Source: Akkermansiaceae bacterium (GTDB taxonomy: Bacteria > Verrucomicrobiota > Verrucomicrobiia > Verrucomicrobiales > Akkermansiaceae). From it: 40,601 nucleotides of DNA. The notes under the pieces are model-generated. The model saw nothing but the letters and a program-made list of their open reading frames with translations. It made no database searches and had not been told where the DNA came from. Made by a program: the position numbers and the translations under genes. The stretch covers positions 1 through 40,601 of the forward strand of contig CAILVZ010000288.1 of the NCBI GenBank assembly GCA_903837825.1, read 5' to 3'. Below are positions 23,595-32,379 of this stretch, in pieces; position 1 is the stretch's first letter; every line of letters begins with the position of its first letter.

Positions 23595-24214
23595 ATTGGC
23601 CAATTTTATTCATCTGCTTACTTTTGGTGGTGGTCAGGGCCAGGTCCGAGGAGGTCCCAATAGACACAGCTGTTAGCAAACACCATGAGGGAGCCAGCCA
23701 AGTGGCAGACCGACAGGATGAGCTGTCTGCGGACGTTCAACAATTGAAAATCGAACAGACCGTTCCTCAGGTGATCGAGTTGTTCAATAAAGTTGAGAAA
23801 ATCATGGATGAGGCGACGGACCAACTCGCCAGCGGTGAAACTGGTGGGGGCACGATCGCAACGCAAACTGAGGTCATTGAGATGATTCATGCAGCCGCCA
23901 AAGAAAAGCAAAAGCAGCAGGGTAGCGGTCAATCGGGTGGTGCAATGATGGACATGATGGAGCGAATGATGGGTAAGCCGCCTGATGCCGATAAAGATAG
24001 CAAAGGCAAAGGTGCTGGGAGCTCTAATCAAGGCGGGGAAGGCGATAAGGGCGCTGCGGAGGTGACGGGAACCCCAAGCGCCGATCCCACAGGGGGCAAG
24101 AGCGAAGCTCGCCGAGTACCAAAGGCAAGCGGCAATGCGGGACACGAATTGCCCAATGAATTTCAAAAGATGCTAGATGCATACAATCGCGGGGCTGAAA
24201 AAACACAAAAATGA
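23591..24214 (+). CDS. small exported low-complexity protein
   Basis: A 207-residue protein with a signal peptide (MNWPILFICLLLVVVRARS). The middle part (about 25-110) is helical and charged. Residues 110-185 are rich in Gly, Lys, Asp and Ser with a Met-rich stretch (MMDMMERMMGKPPDAD). The end, RRVPKASGNAGHELPNEFQKMLDAYNRG, looks like a short conserved tail with a helix. I know no function; proteins of this kind sit between DUF4175-like and toroid genes in PVC genomes. It overlaps the genes on both sides by four bases, so its level is probably tied to theirs. Confidence 0.7.
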   Translation: MNWPILFICLLLVVVRARSEEVPIDTAVSKHHEGASQVADRQDELSADVQQLKIEQTVPQVIELFNKVEKIMDEATDQLASGETGGGTIATQTEVIEMIHAAAKEKQKQQGSGQSGGAMMDMMERMMGKPPDADKDSKGKGAGSSNQGGEGDKGAAEVTGTPSADPTGGKSEARRVPKASGNAGHELPNEFQKMLDAYNRGAEKTQK

Positions 24215-25227
24215 TCGCAGCATCCATGATTTCCTCAGTTATGAGTCTAGTTAGAATTCTGGCAGTCTCTGCTACATGCATGACATTCGGGTTGGCGCAG
24301 GATTTGCCGATTCGCCAGGATGATGTCATCCCAGCTCAGGCGGAATCCATTTATACAAGAGGACTTGAATATCTCGCGAAATCTCAAGACCCCAAAGGCT
24401 GTTGGGGTGAAGCAGTTGGTGCGGAGCCTGGGGTTGTTGCCTTATGCGTTGCCTCCTTCCTTGCACATGGAGAAGATCCTACCAACGGGCCATATGCCAA
24501 GAACATCTGCCTCGGGATCAACTATATTATTTCCCAACAAGACGAGCGAACGGGCTATATTGGATCAAGCATGTACAATCATGCTTTCGCTACTAAGGCT
24601 CTAGCAGAATCCTATGGGGTGCTTGAAGATCCACGAATTGCAAGCGCACTCAAAAAAGCGGTGGAATTGATCATCAGTTCGCAGAAAGAAAATCGATTCG
24701 GTGGCTGGCGCTACACCCCCGGAAGCGTGGATGCGGACACCACGGTAACCGGGTGCCAAATGGTAGCATTATTCGCCGCTCGAAACGCTGGAATTTCTGT
24801 GCCCGACGAGACCATTCGGAAAGGTCTTGCTTATCTTGCATCATGCCGCTGCAAAGACGGCTCTCAGGGATACACGGCGCCATCAGGCGGTAGGCCAACC
24901 TTGACGGCCATCAGTGCACTTTGCTTCTCACTCGCTAAGGAGATCGATTCTAGCGGGTATCATGCAAGCGTGGAATACCTAAAAAAGAATATGGATTTCC
25001 GCGATCGGCTTTATCCATTTTATTTTGAGTATTACATGTCACAAGCGTTGTTCCATGCCGACGAGATTGCATGGAGAGAGTGGAATGCACGCAATATCCG
25101 TTATCTTGCGGCGATCCAATCTGCCGACGGATCATTCCCTGGCAACCAAGGTCCATCCTTCAGCACTGCGGGTGCTTTATTGTCACTTGCATTGAACTAT
25201 CGGTTTCTCCCAATTTACGAAAAGTGA
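24211..25227 (+). CDS. exported prenyltransferase/squalene-cyclase-like alpha-toroid protein
   Basis: A 338-residue protein with a signal peptide (ISSVMSLVRILAVSATCMTFGLAQ) and then an alpha/alpha-toroid of squalene-cyclase or terpene-synthase type. Repeats with the QxxxGxW-like pattern are visible: YLAKSQDPKGCWGE, IISQQDERTGYIG, IISSQKENRFGGWRYTP, YLASCRCKDGSQGY and YLAAIQSADGSFPG. The acidic DxDD or DDxx catalytic pattern of a real cyclase is not present, so a binding role is likelier than terpene cyclisation. The protein is exported, unlike cyclases of hopanoid synthesis, which are cytoplasmic-side. It is third in the coupled five-gene set and starts four bases inside the previous gene. 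Confidence 0.8.
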   Translation: MIAASMISSVMSLVRILAVSATCMTFGLAQDLPIRQDDVIPAQAESIYTRGLEYLAKSQDPKGCWGEAVGAEPGVVALCVASFLAHGEDPTNGPYAKNICLGINYIISQQDERTGYIGSSMYNHAFATKALAESYGVLEDPRIASALKKAVELIISSQKENRFGGWRYTPGSVDADTTVTGCQMVALFAARNAGISVPDETIRKGLAYLASCRCKDGSQGYTAPSGGRPTLTAISALCFSLAKEIDSSGYHASVEYLKKNMDFRDRLYPFYFEYYMSQALFHADEIAWREWNARNIRYLAAIQSADGSFPGNQGPSFSTAGALLSLALNYRFLPIYEK

Positions 25228-25231
25228 TATC

Positions 25232-26578
25232 ATGCTGAATTCGTATTTTAAGATGCTTTTAGGATCGGTGGTGATCGGTGGTGGTCTTGGGTGCCTCTAC
25301 ACCGACGAGGTGGTTCAGTCGGATGGGTCACATGTCTCTGGAGTGATTCAAGCGATTCATGAGAACGGGACGATTGAGCTCAGGTCTCCGCTAGCCATGG
25401 AGCCGCTTGTCCTAAAGGCGAAAACCGTGAAGAGAGTGAGATTTGCTGAGGCGTTGGCCGATTCAAACGCGCTGAGCGTCATGCTTCGATTGAGGAATGG
25501 TGACCAGTTCCTCGCTAACGTCGAAAGTTTGAGTGACGATGACCTGCAAGTGTCGTCGCCATCACTTGGTCACTTGACCATTCCCCGTAAGGTGTTGGAA
25601 TCCATCCAATTTGGAATTCGTGAAAAGAAGGTCATTTATGCGGGCCCTAGCCCAGCAGATGAATGGGCTCCAAAGATCGGATCGGCTGGCGCATGGAAGC
25701 TGGTGAAAGGCGCGCTAACCGCGAATGGGGCGGCCGTTGCCTGCAAACCATTTGAGGCACCGCAGCAATTCGGAGTGAAGTTCACGCTGCGCTGGCAGTC
25801 CGATCCTGCGTTTCAGCTGTATTTTGCAGACCCATTGACTCCGAAGGTTGAACGGGTGGACCGTTACTATCTTCAATTCAACAGCGCGGGGTTTGAGATC
25901 AAAAGGGAATCGAGCAAAGGTAAGCATTTTCAGTCCGTGATGATGTCGCCTCGAGGGTCGGATCAGTTTCCAAAGAATCGGGTAGACGCAGAGATTCGAG
26001 TGGACCGCAAGGCGTCGAGATTAGATTTGTTTTTGGATGGTGTGCTTGAGGTGAGCGGCGTCGATCCAGTGCAGGACGCTCCGACTGGTGGAGGTTTATT
26101 GCTCTTAAGCGCTGCTGACGCGGGTTCGGTCCAGGAGGTTTTCGGGATTCAGCTATTTGAACCGGGGCAGGGGTCCATATCGAATCCTCTTGAAGATGAG
26201 GTGGATTCTCAATCCGACCGGCTGTTAAGTCGTGACGAAGAAATTTGGAGTGGTCGACTCGGTGCGACTCGTTTGGAAAATGGCGGCCTAGCATATTCCC
26301 TCAAGAGTGACTCCGGCGAGGAGGTCATTGAGTTTACGGAGTCTGATCTAGCGAAAGTATTTTTCGCGCGACCTGACCATGACGTCGAATCGAGCTCTAA
26401 GATATTGGTTAGGGTGAAATTGCATGAACATGAGAGGCTGGGGCTTGCTTCCATTGTTCTATCCGATGGTCATGTGACTGCAGTGCATCCACTACTCGGC
26501 GTATTGAAATTCGAGCAAGCTGCGATATCCGAGCTGGATTGGATCGAAACTCAACCAGAGGAAATGTCAGAGGAATGA
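25232..26578 (+). CDS. exported beta-rich protein, paralogue of the next gene
   Basis: A 448-residue protein with an N-terminal signal or anchor (KMLLGSVVIGGGLGCLYTDEV). Short SH3/LSm-like units with NGD or DGS turns sit at both ends (RLRNGDQFLANVESLSDDDLQVSSPSLG at about 90-117 and VLSDGHVTAVHPLLGVLKF near 420). Between them (about 140-310) is a concanavalin/LamG-like region with FGVKFTLRWQSDPAFQLYF and RLDLFLDGVLEV. The same layout recurs in the following gene, so the two are tandem paralogues. Function is unknown; the central fold often binds sugars. A Cys after GGGLG (residue about 21) might be a lipobox, but the usual LxGC spacing is not clear. Starts four bases after the toroid gene. 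Confidence 0.7.
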   Translation: MLNSYFKMLLGSVVIGGGLGCLYTDEVVQSDGSHVSGVIQAIHENGTIELRSPLAMEPLVLKAKTVKRVRFAEALADSNALSVMLRLRNGDQFLANVESLSDDDLQVSSPSLGHLTIPRKVLESIQFGIREKKVIYAGPSPADEWAPKIGSAGAWKLVKGALTANGAAVACKPFEAPQQFGVKFTLRWQSDPAFQLYFADPLTPKVERVDRYYLQFNSAGFEIKRESSKGKHFQSVMMSPRGSDQFPKNRVDAEIRVDRKASRLDLFLDGVLEVSGVDPVQDAPTGGGLLLLSAADAGSVQEVFGIQLFEPGQGSISNPLEDEVDSQSDRLLSRDEEIWSGRLGATRLENGGLAYSLKSDSGEEVIEFTESDLAKVFFARPDHDVESSSKILVRVKLHEHERLGLASIVLSDGHVTAVHPLLGVLKFEQAAISELDWIETQPEEMSEE

Positions 26579-27957
26579 AACTTGCGCGGATGTTGCTGCT
26601 GTTCGGTTTTTCGTCGTGCATCGTCCTCGCACAGGACACCTTGGATTCGATGATTCAGTTTAGTAACCATGATGGTTTGTCTGGCTCGGTCGAGTCAATC
26701 GATCGAGAACGGCTGGTTTGGAGATCAACCATGCTTGAGAGGCCTGCTGCGTTTCTAATAAAAAACGTGATCGAGTTCAGACAAGCTGCAGAAATGGCCC
26801 AGGTTGATGATCGGTCCGAGGCTTTGGTGAAGTTAACGAACGGAGATTCGGTCCGGGGGCAATTGGCATCGGTGAGTGGGGATTCCATCGCATTGGATAC
26901 CAGCTTTGCGGGGCGCATGGCTTTCAGGCGGATAATGGTCGAGAGCGTGACGATCAGCGAGCGCACGAATTTCCTCTTTAAGGGTCCCAGTGGGTTGGAT
27001 GGTTGGAGGCAATCTGGTGAAAGTCCCGCGTGGAGTTATCGGCATTCGGTGTTTTCGTCGAAAGCGCCGGGAGGAATTGCTAGAGATGTCCGTTTGCCAG
27101 ATGAATGCCGCGTTGCCTTTGATGCCGCGTGGACTGGCGGACTCGGGCTCAAGTTGATTATTTTTTCGAATGATACCAGAAGCGATCATCCCAGCAGTGG
27201 CTATGAGGTGATGTTTCAGCAGCGATCGGTTTATTTGCGGAGGTGCAATGGGCAAAAATTTATCGGACACACTTCCAACGCAACCGCGTTTGAGGAAAGC
27301 GAAAAAGCGCAGATCGAAATTCGTGCGAGTTTGAAGTCGGGCAAGGTCTGTCTTCTCGTGGATGGCAAGGTTATTGATGTTTGGACTGACCCAGACGTGG
27401 TAGGAGGATCGGCTGGGGGAGTCGTTCATTTCATTTCGACAAGTGCCTCGCCTGTCCAGATCTCAGGGATTCGAGTAAGCAAGTGGGATGGTGAGTTGGA
27501 TCCAGTGACTGATCCGAAGGTAATGATGGATCAAGAGCCTGATCCGCACGATGATGACGATACACCCAAGGTCGGCGCCACAACGAATGGTGCAGCGGGT
27601 TGCATGGCGTTGCGAAATGGTGATACCATTTCGGGCGAGGTGGTTTCGATTGAAAATGGGATGGTGAAAATTAAGACACCATTCAGCGATGTCACGATCC
27701 CGTTAGAACGGTTGTGTACTGTCGCGTTGAATCCGGTGAGTCTCGAGCGTTGCAAGCGTTTGGCCGGTGATGTTCGCGGCTGTCTTCCTGATGGATCCTC
27801 CCTTGTATTTCGCCTCGTCGGGATGGAGGGTGGTTTTCTGATGGGTTCTAGTCAGAATTTTGGAAAGGCCAAATTCAAGCTCTCCTCATTCGAAAGGGTC
27901 GAATTCAACATTTACAAGCCCTCCAGTAAGGAAGGCACTGCTGCTGAATCCCGCTGA
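26575..27957 (+). CDS. exported beta-rich protein with LamG-like core, last of the five-gene unit
   Basis: A 460-residue protein. A signal peptide (MKLARMLLLFGFSSCIVLAQ) leads into LSm/SH3-like units (LTNGDSVRGQLASVSGDSIALDT near 90-112). The central beta region contains VAFDAAWTGGLGLKLIIF, YEVMFQQRSVYLRRCNG and KVCLLVDGKVIDVW, as in LamG or 3-keto-disaccharide-hydrolase-like folds. A third unit near 350-385 is LRNGDTISGEVVSIENGMVKIKTPF. A low-complexity acidic linker (DPHDDDDTP) precedes it. The start ATG overlaps the previous stop (ATGA); a longer frame from 26539 has no signal peptide. Like its neighbour, function is unknown. The gene converges on the giant fusion gene with 41 bp between stops and no evident terminator. 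Confidence 0.72.
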   Translation: MKLARMLLLFGFSSCIVLAQDTLDSMIQFSNHDGLSGSVESIDRERLVWRSTMLERPAAFLIKNVIEFRQAAEMAQVDDRSEALVKLTNGDSVRGQLASVSGDSIALDTSFAGRMAFRRIMVESVTISERTNFLFKGPSGLDGWRQSGESPAWSYRHSVFSSKAPGGIARDVRLPDECRVAFDAAWTGGLGLKLIIFSNDTRSDHPSSGYEVMFQQRSVYLRRCNGQKFIGHTSNATAFEESEKAQIEIRASLKSGKVCLLVDGKVIDVWTDPDVVGGSAGGVVHFISTSASPVQISGIRVSKWDGELDPVTDPKVMMDQEPDPHDDDDTPKVGATTNGAAGCMALRNGDTISGEVVSIENGMVKIKTPFSDVTIPLERLCTVALNPVSLERCKRLAGDVRGCLPDGSSLVFRLVGMEGGFLMGSSQNFGKAKFKLSSFERVEFNIYKPSSKEGTAAESR

Positions 27958-27998
27958 GAACGGTGCCTCATTGGAATCCAGTCGCCTCGGTTGGACTC

Positions 27999-30900
27999 TC
28001 AGTTGAGAGGATGCTCTTTGAGAAGTTCTGAGGGTGAGTAGAATAGTTGCTGGGACTTGGATGCTTCGCGGACCTTGCTCACCTCTTGCGGACTGACTGC
28101 GCTACCAGTGTTGCCGAAGGTATTGCGAACGTAGGTCAGCACAGCCGCGACCTCATCATCCTTGAGGATGCCTCCGAATGGCGTCATCGGCACCTGTCCT
28201 GGGTATTGCTTTCCATTGAGCTCGAGAGGTCCCATGAGCCCATGGAGGGTGACCTTAATCGCGCGGGTTGGATCGCCAGCGACCCAAGAGCTGTTCGCCA
28301 ACGGTGGAAATGCGGGATCAATGCCCTTGCCATCAGGTTGGTGACAGGTTGCGCAGTGCGCATCGCGGAAATAAATCTCATGGCCTGCTAGAAATTGTTT
28401 CTTTTCTGCATCGTTCAGGTGGTTGGGCGCGGCTGGTGCTGGGTGTTCATTTTCAGCAGCTTCTTTACCACCGTTGATACGAGTGCTTGCGGTCTTGGCC
28501 GCAGCGCGGTTCCAGTCATCGAGCGGTTGGGCCGAGGCAATCTTGATGATTTCCTTGCCGGCATCGTTGTTTAGCCATGATGCGGCGATGATCGCCTCTA
28601 ACCGAACTCGGCCATGAGGATCGCTTGCGGCCTTCTGGAGTAGTGCAGCATGATTTGGGATCTTTGTGGCGTTGTAACGAATCACCCGGACGGCGGCAGC
28701 GCGGATGTGGTAATCCTTCGACGCGATCAAACGATTGACGAGGCCGGTGTCGACCTGATTTAGACCCCAAGTCGTCCAGAGCGATTCAAGCAGATGGTGT
28801 TCATAGCGTGGATCTTGTGGATCGAGGGTTGTGACCCATTTTTGGAGCGCAGGGATCACTTGTTCCGCAGGATACGAGCGAAGCTCTCGACGTGTCCGAT
28901 AGCGCGTACGGTATTCTGGCAGCTTTAGGTTTTCTAACAATTTCGCGATTGGAGCCCCGCCGATTTTGGCTGGCTCGACGAGTGGGCGTGATGGGTAGGT
29001 GATCCGGTAGATCCTGCCGTGGACGTGATCGCGCAGTGGATCACGGGCGTTGTGTTGCATGTGTCCAATGAGCGTGTTGTGCCAATCGATGACATAGAGC
29101 GAGCCATCGGGCGCAAACTCGAGATCCACTGGGCGGAAATTTCCATCGGACGATTTCAGCAAGTCTTGGCGGAACTCCGTTTTATAGCCAGTTCCGTCAT
29201 CGACGATCTTGTGCTGTTTGATTCCAAGGAACCCGATGTTGTTGCACAAAAGCATGTCACCTTGGACGGCGTCAGGGAAGTGGCGGGATGATACGAACTC
29301 AAGCCCTGAAGTTGGCCGGACTGCTTGACCTTTCGGTACGAGGCTTGCGGTTGAGGGGCACTGGCTGCCGTAGGTTGGTTTTACTGAAGCTGGAAGCATC
29401 CAGTTGATGCTTGTCCCTGAGGTGTGGAGGAAGAAATCTTGGCCCCAATCATCGAAGGCGATTCCCCAAGGGTTGGGGATGCTGAGTTGGGCGGTACGCT
29501 CTAGCTGACTCAGTTGCGGATTGAAGCGGAAAAAGCCACCATTCATTCCTCTAACAGGTCCATATGCTGTTTCAACGTTTGAGTGAAGGAACACTCCTTC
29601 ACCCATCAAGAATGCACCCGAGGGATCTGCGCAATAGGCGCTGATGGCGTGGTGGGTATCATGAGTATCAAATCCACCGAGGACGATTTCTCTAACATCT
29701 GCATGATCATCGCCATCGGTGTCACGGAGGAGCATTAAATTGGGCTCTTGAGAGACAAAGACACCTTCTGGGGCAAATTCAAAGCCGATGGGCAATTGGA
29801 GTTTGTCGGCAAATACGGTCTCCTTGTCAGCCCGTCCATCGCCATCCGTATCTTCATAAATCAGGATTTTGTCATTCGGAAGCGGATCGCCAGGCCGGTA
29901 TGCTGGGTAAGTCGGCATGGTGGCGACCCATAGACGGCCGCGGTTGTCGAACGACATTTGCATTGGCTTGGCGAGATTGGGGAATTCTTGCTCGGATGCA
30001 AAAAGCTTGATTTGATAACCCTCTGGAACGGTTAGAGATTTTTCTGCGTCTTGGCCATAGAGGTAGTTTGGCTTGGTATCGACATTCGACTCTACCGGCG
30101 GTAGTGTGTGTGTTTTTGAGTCGTCGACTGCGAGGCTCGTGGTTTTTTCAGTAGCGATGTTGTGGATGAGCTTGTCGCGCAGCGCGGTCATCTCGCGGGT
30201 TTTTTCGACTTCGTCAGGATAGTTTTGTGGGCCGAACGGGTTGTAGCGGCGACCATAAGAATGCACGCCGTTGAGGATGTTAAAGTCGTTGCTCCAGAAC
30301 CAGTTTTTCTGGATCACGGCATCGCGGAGGATGTTCGGATCTGCTTTGGAGACGTGGGGTTGTGGTCCATAAATTCCGTTGGCGAGGATGCTAGCAAGTT
30401 GCTGATAGCCCGCATCGTTTGGAATGAAACCATACGAGGTGAGGGGGGGGCTGCCGGTTGAATACAGGGCCTTGGTGGCGTGGAAGAGATCAATGAATGT
30501 CAGCGAATGGTTTTTAGCCACCTTTTCCATTGCAGCAGTGTAGAGTTCGAGGTTTGCGTTCTCTGCAGATCCGTTAGGCAGTTGCTTGGCGCTTGAGAGA
30601 TCCTGATAGGCGATGGGCGAGACGAGCACGAGGCGTGGCGCGGCAATGCCATTGTAGGCTTTGCTGAGCGTGTGTTGGACGAATGCTTCCAACTCCGCTT
30701 GGTAGTTTTCGACTCCAGATGGGCCATCGAATGACTCGTTGTAACCGAAGAAGGCGACAATGGTATCTGCTTTCAGATGAGTGAGCCACTGGTCGGGTGT
30801 GGGGAAAAATCCTTCGCCACTGTGTTTGGAAAACTCGGGGCGGAATTTCTCTGCACCAGGAAATGCCCACTGCGACTTGCGTGCTGGATGGGGCCGGAAT

Positions 30901-32162
30901 GCTGGGGTGTCACCGGGTCGTCCCATGTTGCGAATGATCAGCTGCTTGTCTGGGTAGCGAAGATAAAATTCGGGCTCGAGGCGGTTGTAATAGAGATCCC
31001 TTTCCGCCAAGCCATTGCCAAGTAGTACCAGTCTCTCACCAATTGTTGGAGCGGCGACGGATTGCGATCTAACAGATATTGCGTTCGCTGGGTCGATGCT
31101 TGGTGCATGGCGATGGAGGATGTCGGCCTCATCGGCTTTTTGTTGGGTGGCCGGACTTTTTCCGAGCACGTAATCATCAGGCTTTAGATTCCGGTTTTTG
31201 TAGAAATCTTTTTCGATGATTGCGCTGTATGCGCTTGGTTTGAATGGATCGACAACTTTGACGTCGGCTTTCGCTGGAATTTTTAAACCGGTGAGCTTAA
31301 GCGATGCGTTGACGATGAGGCGGCGGAGATCCTCGTCGGCAAAGTCCACGCTGGCCCCGAGCGTGGTACAGAAGGCTTTGCCTTTTGTTTTCTTGTTAGG
31401 CGCGGTGTAATCTCGGAGCCACGCCAGCGGCATCATCGGATTGTTCTTTTGGCCCTCGACATTTTTCGAAGATGGCTTGAGTGATTGGGTCACGGCACCG
31501 CGCAGAAGGATGCTGGCGGCGTCTTGATCGAGGTTGGCGATGCCATAGACATCGGTGGTGGCAAAAATCTCACCGACTCCTTGCAGGATCTCGTTCGTTG
31601 CGTTTGACGCTTCGACGATTCCCCGCGTTCCTTGGGATTTGTGTTTGCCGTGATGGCTGACCCACTTTTCACCGAGGATATTGAGGCCAAATTCGGACCA
31701 TTTGAAATCGCCGGTCTTCGCAGGACCCGTGAATGCGTGAGTGGCGGTGCGGAAGCCGATCACAGGCTTGCCGGCATTGAGGAAATTGGCGAAATGTGCG
31801 AGCTGGTCGTCGGGCAACTCACGGAAGCGGGTCCCGATGATCACTAGATCGGCCGAATCGAGTTCCGATAAGCCGGGGATATTGTTGTGGAAATTCGGGT
31901 CGATGTACCCGCCATCGGGGTTGATCGAGAACAACACGACGCAGTTGAATCCAAATTTTTGGCTGAGGATTTTTGCGAGCATCGGGCAGGATTCCTCACT
32001 TCGGTATTCTTCGTCACCGGAGACGAGGACGATTTTCTTGCCATTGGCGGTGCCTTGCTTGGCTGGGAGGTTCAACCAGTCGGCGGCATGGCTCGCTCCG
32101 CAGCCGAGTAGGAGTGCGGTGATGGTGATGGATAAGCGGGCTGCAAGGGTGGGTTTGATCAT
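27999..32162 (-). CDS. giant exported fusion: ThuA, SGNH-like, PVC dehydrogenase propeller, HEAT, cytochrome c
   Basis: A 1387-residue exported protein. After a signal peptide (LSITITALLLGCGASHA) come five parts: a ThuA-like domain (about 42-290; VLVSGDEEYRSEES and GFRTATHAFTG); an SGNH-hydrolase-like domain (about 375-620; RLVLLGNGLAERD, RNMGRPGD, FFGYNESFDGPSG); a PVC-type dehydrogenase propeller (about 715-1060; VPEGYQIKLFASE, GRLWVATMPTYP, YEDTDGDGRAD); HEAT-like helices (about 1085-1245); and a cytochrome c domain with CATCHQPDGKG at 1270-1280. The SGNH part lacks the usual Ser in its first block and has SYGFIPNDAGY where DGxHxND is expected, so it may be inactive. Such proteins are thought to oxidise sugars at the cell surface; the substrate is unknown. 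Single-gene unit. Confidence 0.88.
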   Translation of the reverse strand: MIKPTLAARLSITITALLLGCGASHAADWLNLPAKQGTANGKKIVLVSGDEEYRSEESCPMLAKILSQKFGFNCVVLFSINPDGGYIDPNFHNNIPGLSELDSADLVIIGTRFRELPDDQLAHFANFLNAGKPVIGFRTATHAFTGPAKTGDFKWSEFGLNILGEKWVSHHGKHKSQGTRGIVEASNATNEILQGVGEIFATTDVYGIANLDQDAASILLRGAVTQSLKPSSKNVEGQKNNPMMPLAWLRDYTAPNKKTKGKAFCTTLGASVDFADEDLRRLIVNASLKLTGLKIPAKADVKVVDPFKPSAYSAIIEKDFYKNRNLKPDDYVLGKSPATQQKADEADILHRHAPSIDPANAISVRSQSVAAPTIGERLVLLGNGLAERDLYYNRLEPEFYLRYPDKQLIIRNMGRPGDTPAFRPHPARKSQWAFPGAEKFRPEFSKHSGEGFFPTPDQWLTHLKADTIVAFFGYNESFDGPSGVENYQAELEAFVQHTLSKAYNGIAAPRLVLVSPIAYQDLSSAKQLPNGSAENANLELYTAAMEKVAKNHSLTFIDLFHATKALYSTGSPPLTSYGFIPNDAGYQQLASILANGIYGPQPHVSKADPNILRDAVIQKNWFWSNDFNILNGVHSYGRRYNPFGPQNYPDEVEKTREMTALRDKLIHNIATEKTTSLAVDDSKTHTLPPVESNVDTKPNYLYGQDAEKSLTVPEGYQIKLFASEQEFPNLAKPMQMSFDNRGRLWVATMPTYPAYRPGDPLPNDKILIYEDTDGDGRADKETVFADKLQLPIGFEFAPEGVFVSQEPNLMLLRDTDGDDHADVREIVLGGFDTHDTHHAISAYCADPSGAFLMGEGVFLHSNVETAYGPVRGMNGGFFRFNPQLSQLERTAQLSIPNPWGIAFDDWGQDFFLHTSGTSINWMLPASVKPTYGSQCPSTASLVPKGQAVRPTSGLEFVSSRHFPDAVQGDMLLCNNIGFLGIKQHKIVDDGTGYKTEFRQDLLKSSDGNFRPVDLEFAPDGSLYVIDWHNTLIGHMQHNARDPLRDHVHGRIYRITYPSRPLVEPAKIGGAPIAKLLENLKLPEYRTRYRTRRELRSYPAEQVIPALQKWVTTLDPQDPRYEHHLLESLWTTWGLNQVDTGLVNRLIASKDYHIRAAAVRVIRYNATKIPNHAALLQKAASDPHGRVRLEAIIAASWLNNDAGKEIIKIASAQPLDDWNRAAAKTASTRINGGKEAAENEHPAPAAPNHLNDAEKKQFLAGHEIYFRDAHCATCHQPDGKGIDPAFPPLANSSWVAGDPTRAIKVTLHGLMGPLELNGKQYPGQVPMTPFGGILKDDEVAAVLTYVRNTFGNTGSAVSPQEVSKVREASKSQQLFYSPSELLKEHPLN

Positions 32163-32379
32163 GGGAATGGTCGGTTGACTGAGTGAGTACGAGGCTTCGC
32201 GCGGGGTCTTTCGGTGTTTGAAGCGGTCTTGGTGGATGGTGGCAAACGAATCCGAGGAGATTGTGGAACATCAAGGGCGGCTGAGTCGATGCATTTAGCG
32301 GGATCGGCCTAGATGGGGTTCAAAATCGCCCCAGACGCTGGCTTGACGGCGGGGGCTGGGATTGCAGAAACTGCAGGCC

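Noticed and set aside
32290..32350. Possible hairpin (GCCCC/GGGGC) before the acidic unknown gene
   Set aside because: Only five base pairs with a long loop; not better than chance in GC-rich sequence.
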